Assembly (NCBI RefSeq): GCF_013304735.1
Contig: NZ_JAAITI010000009.1
Span: 49,540 to 113,539, forward strand
Length of the DNA: 64,000 bases
Direction of reading: 5' to 3'
Source of the DNA: Blautia luti
GTDB taxonomy: Bacteria; Bacillota; Clostridia; Lachnospirales; Lachnospiraceae
Shown: positions 43,072 through 53,715 of the stretch, in pieces
Position numbering within the stretch: the stretch's first letter is position 1
How the letters are laid out: each line of letters starts with the position of its first letter
Notes under the pieces: model-generated
What the model saw: only the letters and a program-made list of their open reading frames with translations
The model's database searches: none
What the model was told of the DNA's origin: nothing
Program-made: the position numbers and the translations under genes

Positions 43072-43240
43072 CTGTCTCATCCTTTCTGCATCTCTGCTTT
43101 GACGTTTTATAGTATAGACCAATTTGGGGTTCCCTGCTATAAGAATTCTATTTTTTTCAAAAAATTGCTTTTAAAACTGAAGTTTTATCTCTGTCTTACG
43201 CGTTATAATAAGTGAACGGGCTGAGAAAGGAGCTGATCAC

Positions 43241-43744
43241 ATCACACGGGAAGAATATCTGGAATATCTGATACATACATACCAAAATTTAATATTTTCC
43301 ATTTGTCTGAAATCGGTGGGCAATCCTTTTGACGCCGAGGATCTGACACAGGATGTTTTTCTTTCCGCCTACAAAAATCTCTCCCGTTTTGACGGTACCT
43401 ACGAAAAAGCCTGGCTCAGCAAGATTGCAATCCGAAAATGCCTGGATCACCTGAAGGCTGCCGGCAGACGTACCATTCCCACAGAGGATACTTATTTTGA
43501 ACAGCTCCGTGATAAAGAATTCTCCCCAGAAGAGGCCTGCCTGGACAAAGATTTCCAGAATCGGATCCGACAGCTTTGTTCCGATCTGAAAAGTCCCTAC
43601 AGAGAAGTGGCCACCGCTCATTTCTGTGAAGAAAAAACTGCAGCCGAGATTGCAGCTTCACAAAATAAAAATACAAAGACAGTCCAGACTCAGATCTACC
43701 GTGCAAGATCTATACTGAAGGCACTGTTGGAAAGGAGTGATTAG
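43241..43744 (+). CDS. ECF sigma factor, apparent ATC start
   Basis: 167 residues if begun at ATC 43241, which is exactly 8 bases after AAAGGAG; no ATG, GTG or TTG lies in frame near it until GTG 43316, which would delete the first part of region 2 (EEYLEYLIHTYQNLIFSICL). Region 2 continues GNPFDAEDLTQDVFLSAYKN, and region 4 is at about 110-160 (HFCEEKTAAEIAASQNKNTK). The next codon after its TAG is the anti-sigma ATG. A TGAAGTTTT (43178) and CGTTAT (43201) upstream could be an ECF-type autoregulated promoter. Whether ATC is really used, or reflects a mutation, is open. Confidence 0.75.
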   Translation: MTREEYLEYLIHTYQNLIFSICLKSVGNPFDAEDLTQDVFLSAYKNLSRFDGTYEKAWLSKIAIRKCLDHLKAAGRRTIPTEDTYFEQLRDKEFSPEEACLDKDFQNRIRQLCSDLKSPYREVATAHFCEEKTAAEIAASQNKNTKTVQTQIYRARSILKALLERSD

Positions 43745-44239
43745 ATGCATATACCACAGGATGAATTACAGAAATTTCAAGACGGGACTATGAATACAGG
43801 CGAAATGATCTATTTTCTGGAACATATAGATCAATGTGATTTCTGCCTGGAACAGCTGCTTCAGGATGAGGAAACTTCTTCTGAACATGCTCCTGCCTAT
43901 CTTCAGGATAAAATTCTGAAAAAAGCAGCTTCTCCTGAAGTACAAACTTCCAGAAAAATACATGAAACTGCTTACTGGATGAAGCTTCTCTGCACAGGCT
44001 TACGTACTGCAGTGGGTATGGGTGTTGCGCTGATCATGCTTTTTTCTGTATCGCAGACAGATTTTACAGCTCTTCATACTTCACCGGAAACAAAAGCTAA
44101 GATATCTTCATCCCTTGACATTGGTTTCAATCTGAGCCAGCTTTCCAGGAAGGTAGGTTCCCAGCTCAGTGAAAATTCTCAGAATATCAGTGATAATCTG
44201 AGTGATCTTACGAATAAAATTATAAACGGAGGCAAGTAA
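43745..44239 (+). CDS. Membrane-bound anti-sigma factor with zinc-finger motif
   Basis: 164 residues. Residues about 24-37 give the H-x-x-x-C-x-x-C of a ZAS anti-sigma domain (EHIDQCDFCLEQL). One membrane helix near 85-105 (LRTAVGMGVALIMLFSVS) places the N-terminus inside and a 60-residue Ser/Asn-rich tail outside. ATG directly follows the sigma stop, indicating stoichiometric synthesis. It should bind and hold the sigma factor at 43241 until a signal releases it. The signal is unknown; the third gene of the operon is a membrane protein. Confidence 0.82.
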   Translation: MHIPQDELQKFQDGTMNTGEMIYFLEHIDQCDFCLEQLLQDEETSSEHAPAYLQDKILKKAASPEVQTSRKIHETAYWMKLLCTGLRTAVGMGVALIMLFSVSQTDFTALHTSPETKAKISSSLDIGFNLSQLSRKVGSQLSENSQNISDNLSDLTNKIINGGK

Positions 44240-44243
44240 ATAT

Positions 44244-44957
44244 ATGAAAAAACAAAAACATGGTTTCTGGGTATTTATCTTTTCCCTGATCCCCGGTGCC
44301 GGAGAAATGTATATGGGATTCAAAAAACAGGGAATCAGTATTATGCTGCTGTTCTGGGGAACAATTGCGCTGGCTTCCATTACCGGCCTTGGATGGCTGG
44401 CCATGTTTCTCCCTGTGATATGGTTCTACAGTTTTTTCAATGTCCATAATCTGAAGTCACTGTCAGAAGAAGAATTTTATTCTGTAGATGATAATTACAT
44501 TCTTCACATGGATCAGTTTTCCGGTGATATCGGAAAATTCTTACAGAAGCATCGAAATACAACTGCCTGGATCCTGATCCTGTTTGGTATCTGTATCCTG
44601 TGGAGTCGTTTCACAAGTCTTCTGTACCTCATTGTACCGTATGATCTGGAAGACTATGTATACAATATCTGCAATAGTCTTCCTCAGATTGCCATTGCTA
44701 TCGGTATCATTGCTGCAGGTATTTATCTGCTCACTCAACAAAAAAAGAAACTGGAGGAAGAAAAAAATAAAGATGAGCATTATTGGGAACCGTACCGTCC
44801 ATATCAGCAAATAGCTTCCCCTGATGATAATTCAGAAGCTGCTGAAAAAAATCCTGAGACATTTTCTTCTCAGGACAATATTTCTTCTGAAAATAGTATT
44901 CCTTCTGAAAATGCTGTCCTTTCCGAAAATAAGAAAGATACCTCTTCCTCTGAATAA
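44244..44957 (+). CDS. Multi-pass membrane protein of the sigma operon
   Basis: 237 residues. Helices at about 8-28 and 31-65 (FWVFIFSLIPGAGEMYMGF; GISIMLLFWGTIALASITGL), then about 108-130 and 148-168, and a Glu/Ser-rich cytosolic tail (EAAEKNPETFSSQDNISSEN). The start (PGAGEMYMG) resembles TM2-type helices. GGAGG 11 bases before the ATG lies inside the anti-sigma end. Likely works with the anti-sigma factor in the envelope; function unknown. Confidence 0.7.
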   Translation: MKKQKHGFWVFIFSLIPGAGEMYMGFKKQGISIMLLFWGTIALASITGLGWLAMFLPVIWFYSFFNVHNLKSLSEEEFYSVDDNYILHMDQFSGDIGKFLQKHRNTTAWILILFGICILWSRFTSLLYLIVPYDLEDYVYNICNSLPQIAIAIGIIAAGIYLLTQQKKKLEEEKNKDEHYWEPYRPYQQIASPDDNSEAAEKNPETFSSQDNISSENSIPSENAVLSENKKDTSSSE

Positions 44958-44970
44958 TCAGTAACTTCAA

Positions 44971-45010
44971 AAAAAGATCCGAAGTCTTCCGACAACGGAT
45001 CTTTTTATTT
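44971..45010. terminator. Bidirectional terminator between convergent genes
   Basis: 11-bp stem AAAAAGATCCG (44971-44981) / CGGATCTTTTT (44996-45006) with a 14-base loop; T and A runs on both sides serve both strands. Confidence 0.9.
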
Positions 45011-45013
45011 TCA

Positions 45014-45862
45014 TCAGCCTGTATACATAACCCTGGAAAACTGCGGTGACCCTGCATGGCCCTGTGATTCCTTAAATGTTACTGCTTTGATCCAGCCTGT
45101 TTTGGAACCATTTTTTACACGAATATACATCTTATTCCCAGCGATCCAGAAATTCAGAATTTTCACGCCCGTATTCTTGCGGATCACAAATGCTTTACTT
45201 CCGGAAGTGGGAGTTGTGTACGCCTGTATGTTCTTTGCCGCTGCAAAAAGTCCTGTTCTCTTGTTAGCAGCATTAAGTTTTATATATTTTCCGTAATTGG
45301 ATGTACGAAGTAATGTTCCTTTCTGATATTTGTATGTAAATTCTGTTGTACAATATCCAAGAGAATATGACATAGCCTCCGTTCTTACACGAACTGTATT
45401 ACCACTCAGGTAAATTTTCGCTTCATTTACCGGTCGTCCATATGTTTCATTAATGAAATTTACAACCTGAACGATTTTTCCGTTACGGTACTGATAAAGT
45501 CCGTGGAATACACTGATATCATTATCCGTACCACCTCTCAGACACAGGAAAGGTTTTCCATTAGATAATGTAATAATACGAATGGACATATCCATAAAAG
45601 CTTTATTTATTGCACAGGCTTTTGTATTATTTACATAAATATCTGCACCGTTCCAGCACCCATCATACTGACTTTTTTTCCGGACAACCTTAATCCTGTC
45701 TTTCTTTCCATCGCCGGTAATATCATACCTTGTCCAGGTTTTTCCCGGCTGAATTGTATACATCCTGGGTGCTGCCGCCTGCACTGGCAGTACGGAAAAG
45801 ATCATGAGACCCATAAGAAATATACAGATACCCAGTAATTTTTTTGCTCTTCCTTTCTTCAT
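45014..45862 (-). CDS. Secreted protein with SH3-like C-terminus
   Basis: 282 residues. Signal peptide KKLLGICIFLMGLMIFSVLP ending VQAAA (cut near residue 30). The first mature domain has DITGDGKKDRIKV, an Asp-rich EF-hand-like calcium loop, in a beta domain (about 40-185). The C-terminal 75 residues (KNIQAYTTPTSGSKAFVIRK; MYIRVKNGSKTGWIKAV) look like a bacterial SH3 domain that binds cell wall. GGAGGAG is 6 bases before the ATG. Probably wall-associated; role unknown. Confidence 0.72.
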   Translation of the reverse strand: MKKGRAKKLLGICIFLMGLMIFSVLPVQAAAPRMYTIQPGKTWTRYDITGDGKKDRIKVVRKKSQYDGCWNGADIYVNNTKACAINKAFMDMSIRIITLSNGKPFLCLRGGTDNDISVFHGLYQYRNGKIVQVVNFINETYGRPVNEAKIYLSGNTVRVRTEAMSYSLGYCTTEFTYKYQKGTLLRTSNYGKYIKLNAANKRTGLFAAAKNIQAYTTPTSGSKAFVIRKNTGVKILNFWIAGNKMYIRVKNGSKTGWIKAVTFKESQGHAGSPQFSRVMYTG

Positions 45863-45917
45863 TTTTTCTCCTCCTTTTTCTTTGCATACTCTGGCTTTTT
45901 TATATCAGTATAATAAA

Positions 45918-46034
45918 AAAGCACCTTTTGAATATTCTCTGTACAAAGCGGCTGTTCTCATTCCGCTCTGTCACATGGTCATAAACGTAACCAACTTATG
46001 ATCTACGTTTATTTTACTATTCAACAGGTGCTTT
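45918..46034 (-). ncRNA. Candidate three-way-junction structured RNA / complex terminator
   Basis: Between the atpC stop and the secreted-protein gene. Outer stem P1 of 17 bp, one mismatch (46018-46034 with 45918-45934); inside, P2 of 9 perfect bp (TACGTTTAT 46004-46012 / ATAAACGTA 45981-45989) and P3 of 9 bp with one G-T pair (ACAGAGCGG / CCGCTTTGT, about 45944-45972). After P1 the minus strand continues TTTTTT, so it also looks like the atp operon terminator. I know no family with this layout; it could also be a small MITE. Confidence 0.5.
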
Positions 46035-46048
46035 CTGTAATATATTTT

Positions 46049-46456
46049 TTACTGCTTATGTGTTACTTTAAGACGTGTCATCGCTCTCGCAAGAGCCATC
46101 TGGTTCATATGATACTCCTGAATGCTCTGCTTCTGACGAAGCTGCTCTTCTGCACGCTCCTTGGCTTCCTGTGCACGGCGGATATCAATCTCCTCCGGGC
46201 TCTCTACGCTGAGGCAGAACAGCTTGGCACGGTTGTTGATCATCTCAACAAATCCGCTGCTCACCGCAAAAATATGCTCATTGCCCTCTGCATCCGCAAA
46301 ACGCATCTCACCGGGAATGATAGCTTCTACGACATTCGCATGATGAGCAAGAAATCCCCGCTCACCATCCACTGCCGGAATAATGAGCTTCTGAGCACGT
46401 CCTGCATAAGCCAGTTTATTGCTGGCGTAAATTTCCAGGCCAAATGTCTCACTCAT
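46049..46456 (-). CDS. atpC: ATP synthase epsilon subunit
   Basis: 135 residues: N-terminal beta barrel (LIIPAVDGERGFLAHHANVV) and C-terminal helical hairpin (RRAQEAKERAEEQLRQKQSI). Part of the F1 central stalk, inhibits hydrolysis. Ninth base after atpD, last gene of the operon. Normal length. Confidence 0.95.
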   Translation of the reverse strand: MSETFGLEIYASNKLAYAGRAQKLIIPAVDGERGFLAHHANVVEAIIPGEMRFADAEGNEHIFAVSSGFVEMINNRAKLFCLSVESPEEIDIRRAQEAKERAEEQLRQKQSIQEYHMNQMALARAMTRLKVTHKQ

Positions 46457-46465
46457 AGCCGCTCC

Positions 46466-48759
<2,294 letters not shown>

Positions 48760-48767
48760 ATCAACAC

Positions 48768-50276
48768 CTACCTGCTCTTATCTCTGAATTCTTCTGCCGC
48801 CTTTATGATTTTCTCTACAAGCTCATCAGAGAGCTGTTTTGTAGTTTCGATCTCTTTGCCGATCTCTGGATATACATTATCAAAATACTCCAGAAGGTCT
48901 TTCTGGTATTTCTTGATCTCTTTCTTTTCTACGTCGACCATCAGCTTGTGAGTTGCAACACAGAGAGTAATTACCTGCTGATGAAGACTTAACGGACTGC
49001 AAAGAGGCTGTTTCAGAAGTTCCATCAGACAGCTTCCGTATTTCAGCTGTGCAGTTGTAGCCTCATCCAGATCAGAACTGAACTGGGTAAATACTTCCAT
49101 TTCTCTGTACTGTGCCAGATCGATACGTACGCTACCGGAAGCTTTCTTCATAGCCTTGGTCTGTGCCGCACCACCAACACGGGATACAGAAAGACCAACA
49201 TTGACTGCCGGACGCATACCTGAGAAGAACAGATCACTTTCCAGGAAAATCTGACCATCTGTGATGGAAATTACGTTTGTAGGAATATATGCAGATACAT
49301 CACCGGCCTGAGTCTCAATGATCGGAAGTGCTGTGATGGATCCGCCACCTGCCTCTTCACTCAGACGGCTGGAACGCTCCAGAAGTCTGGAATGGAGGTA
49401 GAATACGTCACCAGGATAAGCTTCACGTCCCGGAGAACGCTCAAGCAGAAGTGACAGCGCACGGTATGCCACTGCATGCTTGGAAAGATCATCATATACG
49501 ATCAGTACATCTTTACCCTGATACATGAAATACTCTGCAAGAGCAGTACCAGCATAAGGAGCAATATACTGAAGCGGTGCACAGTCGCTGGCTGTTGCGG
49601 AGAATACGGTTGTATACTCCATTGCACCGTATTTTTCAAGATTGGAAACTACCTTTGCAACGGTAGAAGCTTTCTGTCCGATGGCAACATAGATACAGAT
49701 CACATTCTTACCTTTCTGGTTGATGATCGTATCGGTTGCGATGGATGTTTTACCTGTCTGTCTGTCGCCGATGATCAGCTCTCGCTGTCCACGGCCGATC
49801 GGGAACATGGAATCAATAGAAAGGATTCCCGTTTCCAGAGGTACAGTTACAGACTTACGGTCGATGATTCCAGGAGCCGGATTCTCGATCGGGCGGTATT
49901 CCTCTGCCTGGATCTCTCCCTTTCCATCAATAGGCTCACCAAGTGCGTTCACGATTCTTCCGATAAATTTATCCCCTACCGGAATACCTGCCTGCTTGCC
50001 AGTTCTGGCAACCTTGGTGCCTTCCTTGATTCCTGTATCCTTTCCGAAAAGAATACATCCCATGCTGTTGGCACGGACATCTTGTACCATACCTTTCAGA
50101 CCATTCTCGAAGGTCACGACCTCACCGTACATGGCATGATCGATGCCATAAACAGTTGCGATACCATCTCCCACGGAGATGACAGTGCCTACTTCCTGGT
50201 CCTTGCTGATTTCGTCATAGTTCTTTATTTCTTCCTTGAGAATCGAAATGATTTCATCTGGATTTATTGCACCCAA
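48768..50276 (-). CDS. atpA: ATP synthase alpha subunit
   Basis: 502 residues. Non-catalytic nucleotide-binding F1 subunit: P-loop [35 protein letters not shown], and the Ser-rich [20 protein letters not shown] signature. N-terminus [17 protein letters not shown] typical of clostridial forms. 8 bases from atpG. Intact. Confidence 0.97.
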   Translation of the reverse strand: MGAINPDEIISILKEEIKNYDEISKDQEVGTVISVGDGIATVYGIDHAMYGEVVTFENGLKGMVQDVRANSMGCILFGKDTGIKEGTKVARTGKQAGIPVGDKFIGRIVNALGEPIDGKGEIQAEEYRPIENPAPGIIDRKSVTVPLETGILSIDSMFPIGRGQRELIIGDRQTGKTSIATDTIINQKGKNVICIYVAIGQKASTVAKVVSNLEKYGAMEYTTVFSATASDCAPLQYIAPYAGTALAEYFMYQGKDVLIVYDDLSKHAVAYRALSLLLERSPGREAYPGDVFYLHSRLLERSSRLSEEAGGGSITALPIIETQAGDVSAYIPTNVISITDGQIFLESDLFFSGMRPAVNVGLSVSRVGGAAQTKAMKKASGSVRIDLAQYREMEVFTQFSSDLDEATTAQLKYGSCLMELLKQPLCSPLSLHQQVITLCVATHKLMVDVEKKEIKKYQKDLLEYFDNVYPEIGKEIETTKQLSDELVEKIIKAAEEFRDKSR

Positions 50277-50283
50277 TTCAATT

Positions 50284-50787
50284 TCACCTCCGGGTTAATT
50301 TCTGTTTCAGTTTCTTATAACGTCCGATGAGGCTCCAGTCGTACTCACGATCTCCTGCCCTGAGAACAAATCCACCTACAAGGCTTTTATCCTCTGTAAG
50401 GGTAAGTTCCACTTCTCTGGCAGAAAACTGGCTACGGAGAAACTCCTTCATCTTATTTTCCTGCTCTTCGGCAGGACGTGTTACATAAAGAAGCTCTGCC
50501 TTGAGAATTCCTTTCTGTTCCCGGCTGTAAGCATCATAAGCTTCAAGGATCTCTCCGATTCTGTCAATCTTCTGATACTTACACGTTACTTTAAGAAAAC
50601 TCTTCATTTCCTGCGGAAAAACCCGCTCTATTACCTGTTCTTTTTCTTTGAGGGAAACAAGTGGATTTTCAAGCATCTTACCTATCTCAGGTGTATTCTT
50701 AAAAATCCTTCCTGTTTCGCAGATTGCCTCCCCCGGGACAGAAAGACCGTATAATGCTTTTGCATAATTAATGGACGTCTCTGTCAT
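50284..50787 (-). CDS. atpH: ATP synthase delta subunit
   Basis: 167 residues from ATG 50787 (AGGTG 6 bases upstream). Peripheral stalk subunit joining F1 to b: N-terminal helical bundle ([13 protein letters not shown]) and C-terminal beta part ending [20 protein letters not shown]. Overlaps atpF by 20 bases. Confidence 0.93.
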   Translation of the reverse strand: MTETSINYAKALYGLSVPGEAICETGRIFKNTPEIGKMLENPLVSLKEKEQVIERVFPQEMKSFLKVTCKYQKIDRIGEILEAYDAYSREQKGILKAELLYVTRPAEEQENKMKEFLRSQFSAREVELTLTEDKSLVGGFVLRAGDREYDWSLIGRYKKLKQKLTRR

Positions 50788-51277
50788 GAGGATCACCTGC
50801 TCCTTCTAAAAACTGGTCATATAGGGACATATCCTGTGCTTCGTCGTTCTTTTTTCCCATGATTCTGGATGCTGCATCCATAGCCAGCTCGGCAACCTTG
50901 CCTTCCATCGCTTTCATAGCAGCCTCCTGCTCAGTGCTGATATCTCTTCTTGCTTTCTCAAGAATCTGACCAGCCTGATCATTGGCTCTCTTCACGATGC
51001 TGTCTGCCTGTACTTTTGCCTCGTCCTTAGCCTGCTCTACAATACTGAAGGATTCTTCCTTCGCAGATTTCAGTGCATCCTCATACTGTCCTTTCAGCTG
51101 GTTTGCTTCAGCGGTTGTCTTCTCAGCTGAAGCAAACTGTTCGTCGATCATGGCTTTTCTCTTTTCCATGACAGCAATGATCGGTCCGAAAAGGAACTTT
51201 TTCATTAAAAGATAAAGAACGATCAGGTTTATAATAGTAAAGACAAGGTTGATATCAATTTTAATCACCTGGTCCAC
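50768..51277 (-). CDS. atpF: ATP synthase b subunit
   Basis: 169 residues from GTG 51277. One N-terminal membrane helix (INLVFTIINLIVLYLLMKKF) then a long Ala/Glu/Lys coiled coil forming the peripheral stalk, ending in an acidic tail. Single b gene, no b' seen. Overlaps atpH. Confidence 0.93.
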   Translation of the reverse strand: MDQVIKIDINLVFTIINLIVLYLLMKKFLFGPIIAVMEKRKAMIDEQFASAEKTTAEANQLKGQYEDALKSAKEESFSIVEQAKDEAKVQADSIVKRANDQAGQILEKARRDISTEQEAAMKAMEGKVAELAMDAASRIMGKKNDEAQDMSLYDQFLEGAGDPHDRDVH

Positions 51278-51319
51278 CTGCCTCTCTTAATCCTGAATTT
51301 ATTGTCTCGTCTTTACCTA

Positions 51320-51538
51320 TTAGCCAAGCATGATGATGATCAGAAGACCAATTACGAAACCGTAAATAGCTGTTGCCTCTGCAAGAGCACATCCAAGAAG
51401 AAGTGCTTTACTGATCTTGCTCTCTGCCTCAGGCTGTCTTGCGATAGCTTCTACTGCTTTGGATGTTGCGAGACCGATACCAATACCTGCTCCGATACCT
51501 GTAAGAACTGCGATAGCTGCACCAATTGCGATTAACAT
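51320..51538 (-). CDS. atpE: ATP synthase c subunit (proton type)
   Basis: 72 residues, two membrane helices around the polar ARQPEAESK loop. Ion-binding Glu54 lies in ALAEATAIYGF. The Gln and Ser ligands that define Na+-binding c rings (Gln32, Ser66 in Ilyobacter tartaricus) are Ile and Ala here, so the ring should carry protons. AGGAGG precedes the ATG by 8 bases. Confidence 0.95.
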   Translation of the reverse strand: MLIAIGAAIAVLTGIGAGIGIGLATSKAVEAIARQPEAESKISKALLLGCALAEATAIYGFVIGLLIIIMLG

Positions 51539-51601
51539 AGTTTTTTCCTCCTGTAAAATACAATTTTTTTCATTTTTGAATCAAGCGGATGTTCCGCTTC
51601 A

Positions 51602-52288
51602 CTACTCAATTGCTTCCTTGATAAACAAGGATGTTAAGAATACAAATACATATGCCTGTATGAATCCGTCGAAGAAATCAAAATACAGACTGAATGGTAT
51701 GGGAAGAATAGCCGGACAAACAAACTCCAGCAGTTTCATAACTACGAAACTTCCCAGAACATTACCAAACAACCGCATGCAGAGAGATGTAGGTCTGATC
51801 GCGATTTCCAGAATATTGATTGGAAGCATGATCGGAACCGGCTCCGCAAAGCTTTTCAGGAAACCTTTCAGTCCCTTTTTGTGAAAGCCTGCATATTCGA
51901 TCAGAATAATGCTCATCAGCGCCAGCGCAATGGTCACGTTCATGTCCTTCGTTGGTGGTGTAAAACCAAACACGCCTGCGATATTGGCTATTCCGATGTA
52001 AATTACGGTTGACATCAAATAAGGCACATACTGTTTGCCTTCTTCTCCAAGGATACCCATGAAGAAATCCTGAAGAAAACTTACCCCGGATTCCAGAAGC
52101 AACTGCTTCTTACCCGGATTTTCAACACTGAGATTCCGAACTAAGATCAGAGACAGAATCACAAGAACCGCCATGATGACCCATGTGACTACCACACATT
52201 CTGCAATTGGTATTCCACCAAACACCGGAATGGTAAAGGCTGTCTTGCTGTTTAGCTCTTCTGCCAGTGTACTTGATAAATCTCCCGT
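51602..52288 (-). CDS. atpB: ATP synthase a subunit, apparent ACG start
   Basis: 228 residues when begun at ACG 52288, which lies 7 bases after AGGAGG; the next in-frame start is GTG 52225 (MFGGIPIAE), which has no ribosome site and would remove 21 residues. Five to six membrane helices; the key Arg of the proton channel is in ILEIAIRPTSLCMRLFGNVL, and the C-terminal helix FIQAYVFVFLTSLFI is typical. First gene of the operon; promoter at 52364-52391. The usual start here would be ATG one base different. No atpI precedes it. Confidence 0.88.
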   Translation of the reverse strand, partial: TGDLSSTLAEELNSKTAFTIPVFGGIPIAECVVVTWVIMAVLVILSLILVRNLSVENPGKKQLLLESGVSFLQDFFMGILGEEGKQYVPYLMSTVIYIGIANIAGVFGFTPPTKDMNVTIALALMSIILIEYAGFHKKGLKGFLKSFAEPVPIMLPINILEIAIRPTSLCMRLFGNVLGSFVVMKLLEFVCPAILPIPFSLYFDFFDGFIQAYVFVFLTSLFIKEAIE

Positions 52289-52363
52289 TTTTCTCCCTCC
52301 TTTTCTCTTGGCGCTGATCGCATCTTTTTATAATTGGTATGACCACGCCTTGTAGTTGACTTT

Positions 52364-52391
52364 ATTTTACTCCGCATTTCCAGAATGTCAA
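52364..52391 (-). promoter_or_regulatory. atp operon promoter
   Basis: Perfect TTGACA (52391-52386), 16 bases, TAAAAT (52369-52364) on the minus strand, about 75 bases before the atpB start. Confidence 0.7.
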
Positions 52392-52449
52392 TATTATTTT
52401 TGCCTGTTTTGCATAAAAATGTATCTATTTTTTGTGCAAAATAGACAAT

Positions 52450-53439
52450 TCATTTTGACTGATCCTCATCCGGCTTCCTGCGTACGGAAACTTCTCCATA
52501 GGAAAGCAGGGTTTCTGAACCATCCTGTTCTCTTACAACAAGCCTTCCATCCGGTGCTATAGCCTCGGCATAAGCCTCCCTTGTACGCGCTCCGTCTGTG
52601 ATCACGATCATATTTCCAGGAATGATATTATTTTCTGTATATTCTCTGGAAAGTCCCGGAGTTTCTACTTCCATAAGAAGCTGATTGGCAATCTCCGCCA
52701 CAAGAATACTGCAGTTCACATGTTCTGCAGCCTCCCTGCTTCCAAACAGTGCACCTGCCGTTTCCTGTATCTCTTCCGGAAATCCGTCTTCCGGTACATA
52801 CAGATTCAATCCGATTCCAACAACCGCAAACTCGATGTTTCCACTTTCAAAGTCTGTAACAGCCTCAGTCAGTATTCCACACACTTTCCTGTCGTGAAGA
52901 TACAGGTCATTGACCCACTTGATCCCAAGGTCAATCCCGCAGATTTTCTTCACAGCACGGCACACTGCAGTTGCTGCCGCTGTCGTGATCAAAAGGCCTT
53001 CCTTCAGAGTCCGGTCTGGTCTTAGAACGATACTCATATAAAGTCCTGCATTTTCAGGGGAATAAAAACTTCTGCCTCTGCGGCCTCTTCCGCTTTTCTG
53101 CCTGCGCGCCAGTATCAGTGCGCCATGGCCTGCTTCTCCTGAAAATGCAGCCTCCTTGGCTGCCCGGTTTGTAGAATCCAGTTCTCTGTATATTTTTACA
53201 GGGACATCCGGATGATCGAGGTAAAGCCGTATTCCTTCTTCTGATAAACGGCTGCCGCCTCGAAGTACATAGCCTTTGTTTGGTCCCGCTTCTATGGTAT
53301 ATCCCTCTTCCCGAAGGGATTTCACAGCTTTCCAGATGGCTGCCCTTGTGCAGTTCAGTTCTGCTGCTGCCGCTTCTCCGGATATCAGTTCATTCTCGTG
53401 CTGCTCCAGAAGCTTCAGCATTCTTGCTTTTACAGTCAT
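52450..53439 (-). CDS. birA: Bifunctional biotin operon repressor / biotin-protein ligase
   Basis: 329 residues from ATG 53439 (GGTGA 6 bases upstream). N-terminal winged helix (LISGEAAAAELNCTRAAIWK), then the ligase: biotin/ATP loop ARRQKSGRGRRGRSFYSPEN, KWVNDLYLHDRKVCGIL, and a C-terminal SH3-like part (GARTREAYAEAIAPDGRLVV). It makes biotinyl-AMP and attaches biotin to carboxylase subunits; the N-domain allows repression of biotin genes. The promoter carries a 12-bp palindrome that might be an operator. Confidence 0.93.
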   Translation of the reverse strand: MTVKARMLKLLEQHENELISGEAAAAELNCTRAAIWKAVKSLREEGYTIEAGPNKGYVLRGGSRLSEEGIRLYLDHPDVPVKIYRELDSTNRAAKEAAFSGEAGHGALILARRQKSGRGRRGRSFYSPENAGLYMSIVLRPDRTLKEGLLITTAAATAVCRAVKKICGIDLGIKWVNDLYLHDRKVCGILTEAVTDFESGNIEFAVVGIGLNLYVPEDGFPEEIQETAGALFGSREAAEHVNCSILVAEIANQLLMEVETPGLSREYTENNIIPGNMIVITDGARTREAYAEAIAPDGRLVVREQDGSETLLSYGEVSVRRKPDEDQSK

Positions 53440-53501
53440 ATCTTCACCGTCCATAATCTGCCTGAAATGGCAAAATTTGTTCCCTTCCAAGAGACGAAAG
53501 C

Positions 53502-53530
53502 ATTATAGCACTTAAACATCGCGATGTCTA
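53502..53530 (-). promoter_or_regulatory. birA promoter with ACATCGCGATGT palindrome
   Basis: TAGACA (53530-53525), 17 bases, TATAAT (53507-53502) with an extended TG on the minus strand. The perfect palindrome ACATCGCGATGT (53516-53527) overlaps the -35 box and spacer, where a bound protein would block polymerase. Confidence 0.65.
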
Positions 53531-53650
53531 TTATCTTTTTTACATATGCTGTCTATATTATTTTTATATTTCAGATATGTTTATTATATAATTTTTCTCA
53601 TTTTTGTCTGTTTTCATTAATTTTTTTGGGAATTATTTCTGCAGAAAACG

Positions 53651-53684
53651 TACAGATTCAGGAATAAATCTTCCTGAATCTGTA
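53651..53684 (-). terminator. Terminator after the WYL regulator
   Basis: 14-bp perfect stem (TACAGATTCAGGAA 53651-53664 / 53671-53684), loop of 6; minus strand continues CGTTTTC. Located 32 bases beyond the WYL stop. Confidence 0.8.
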
Positions 53685-53715
53685 GTATACGCAGATTTTC
53701 TTTGGTATAGATTTA

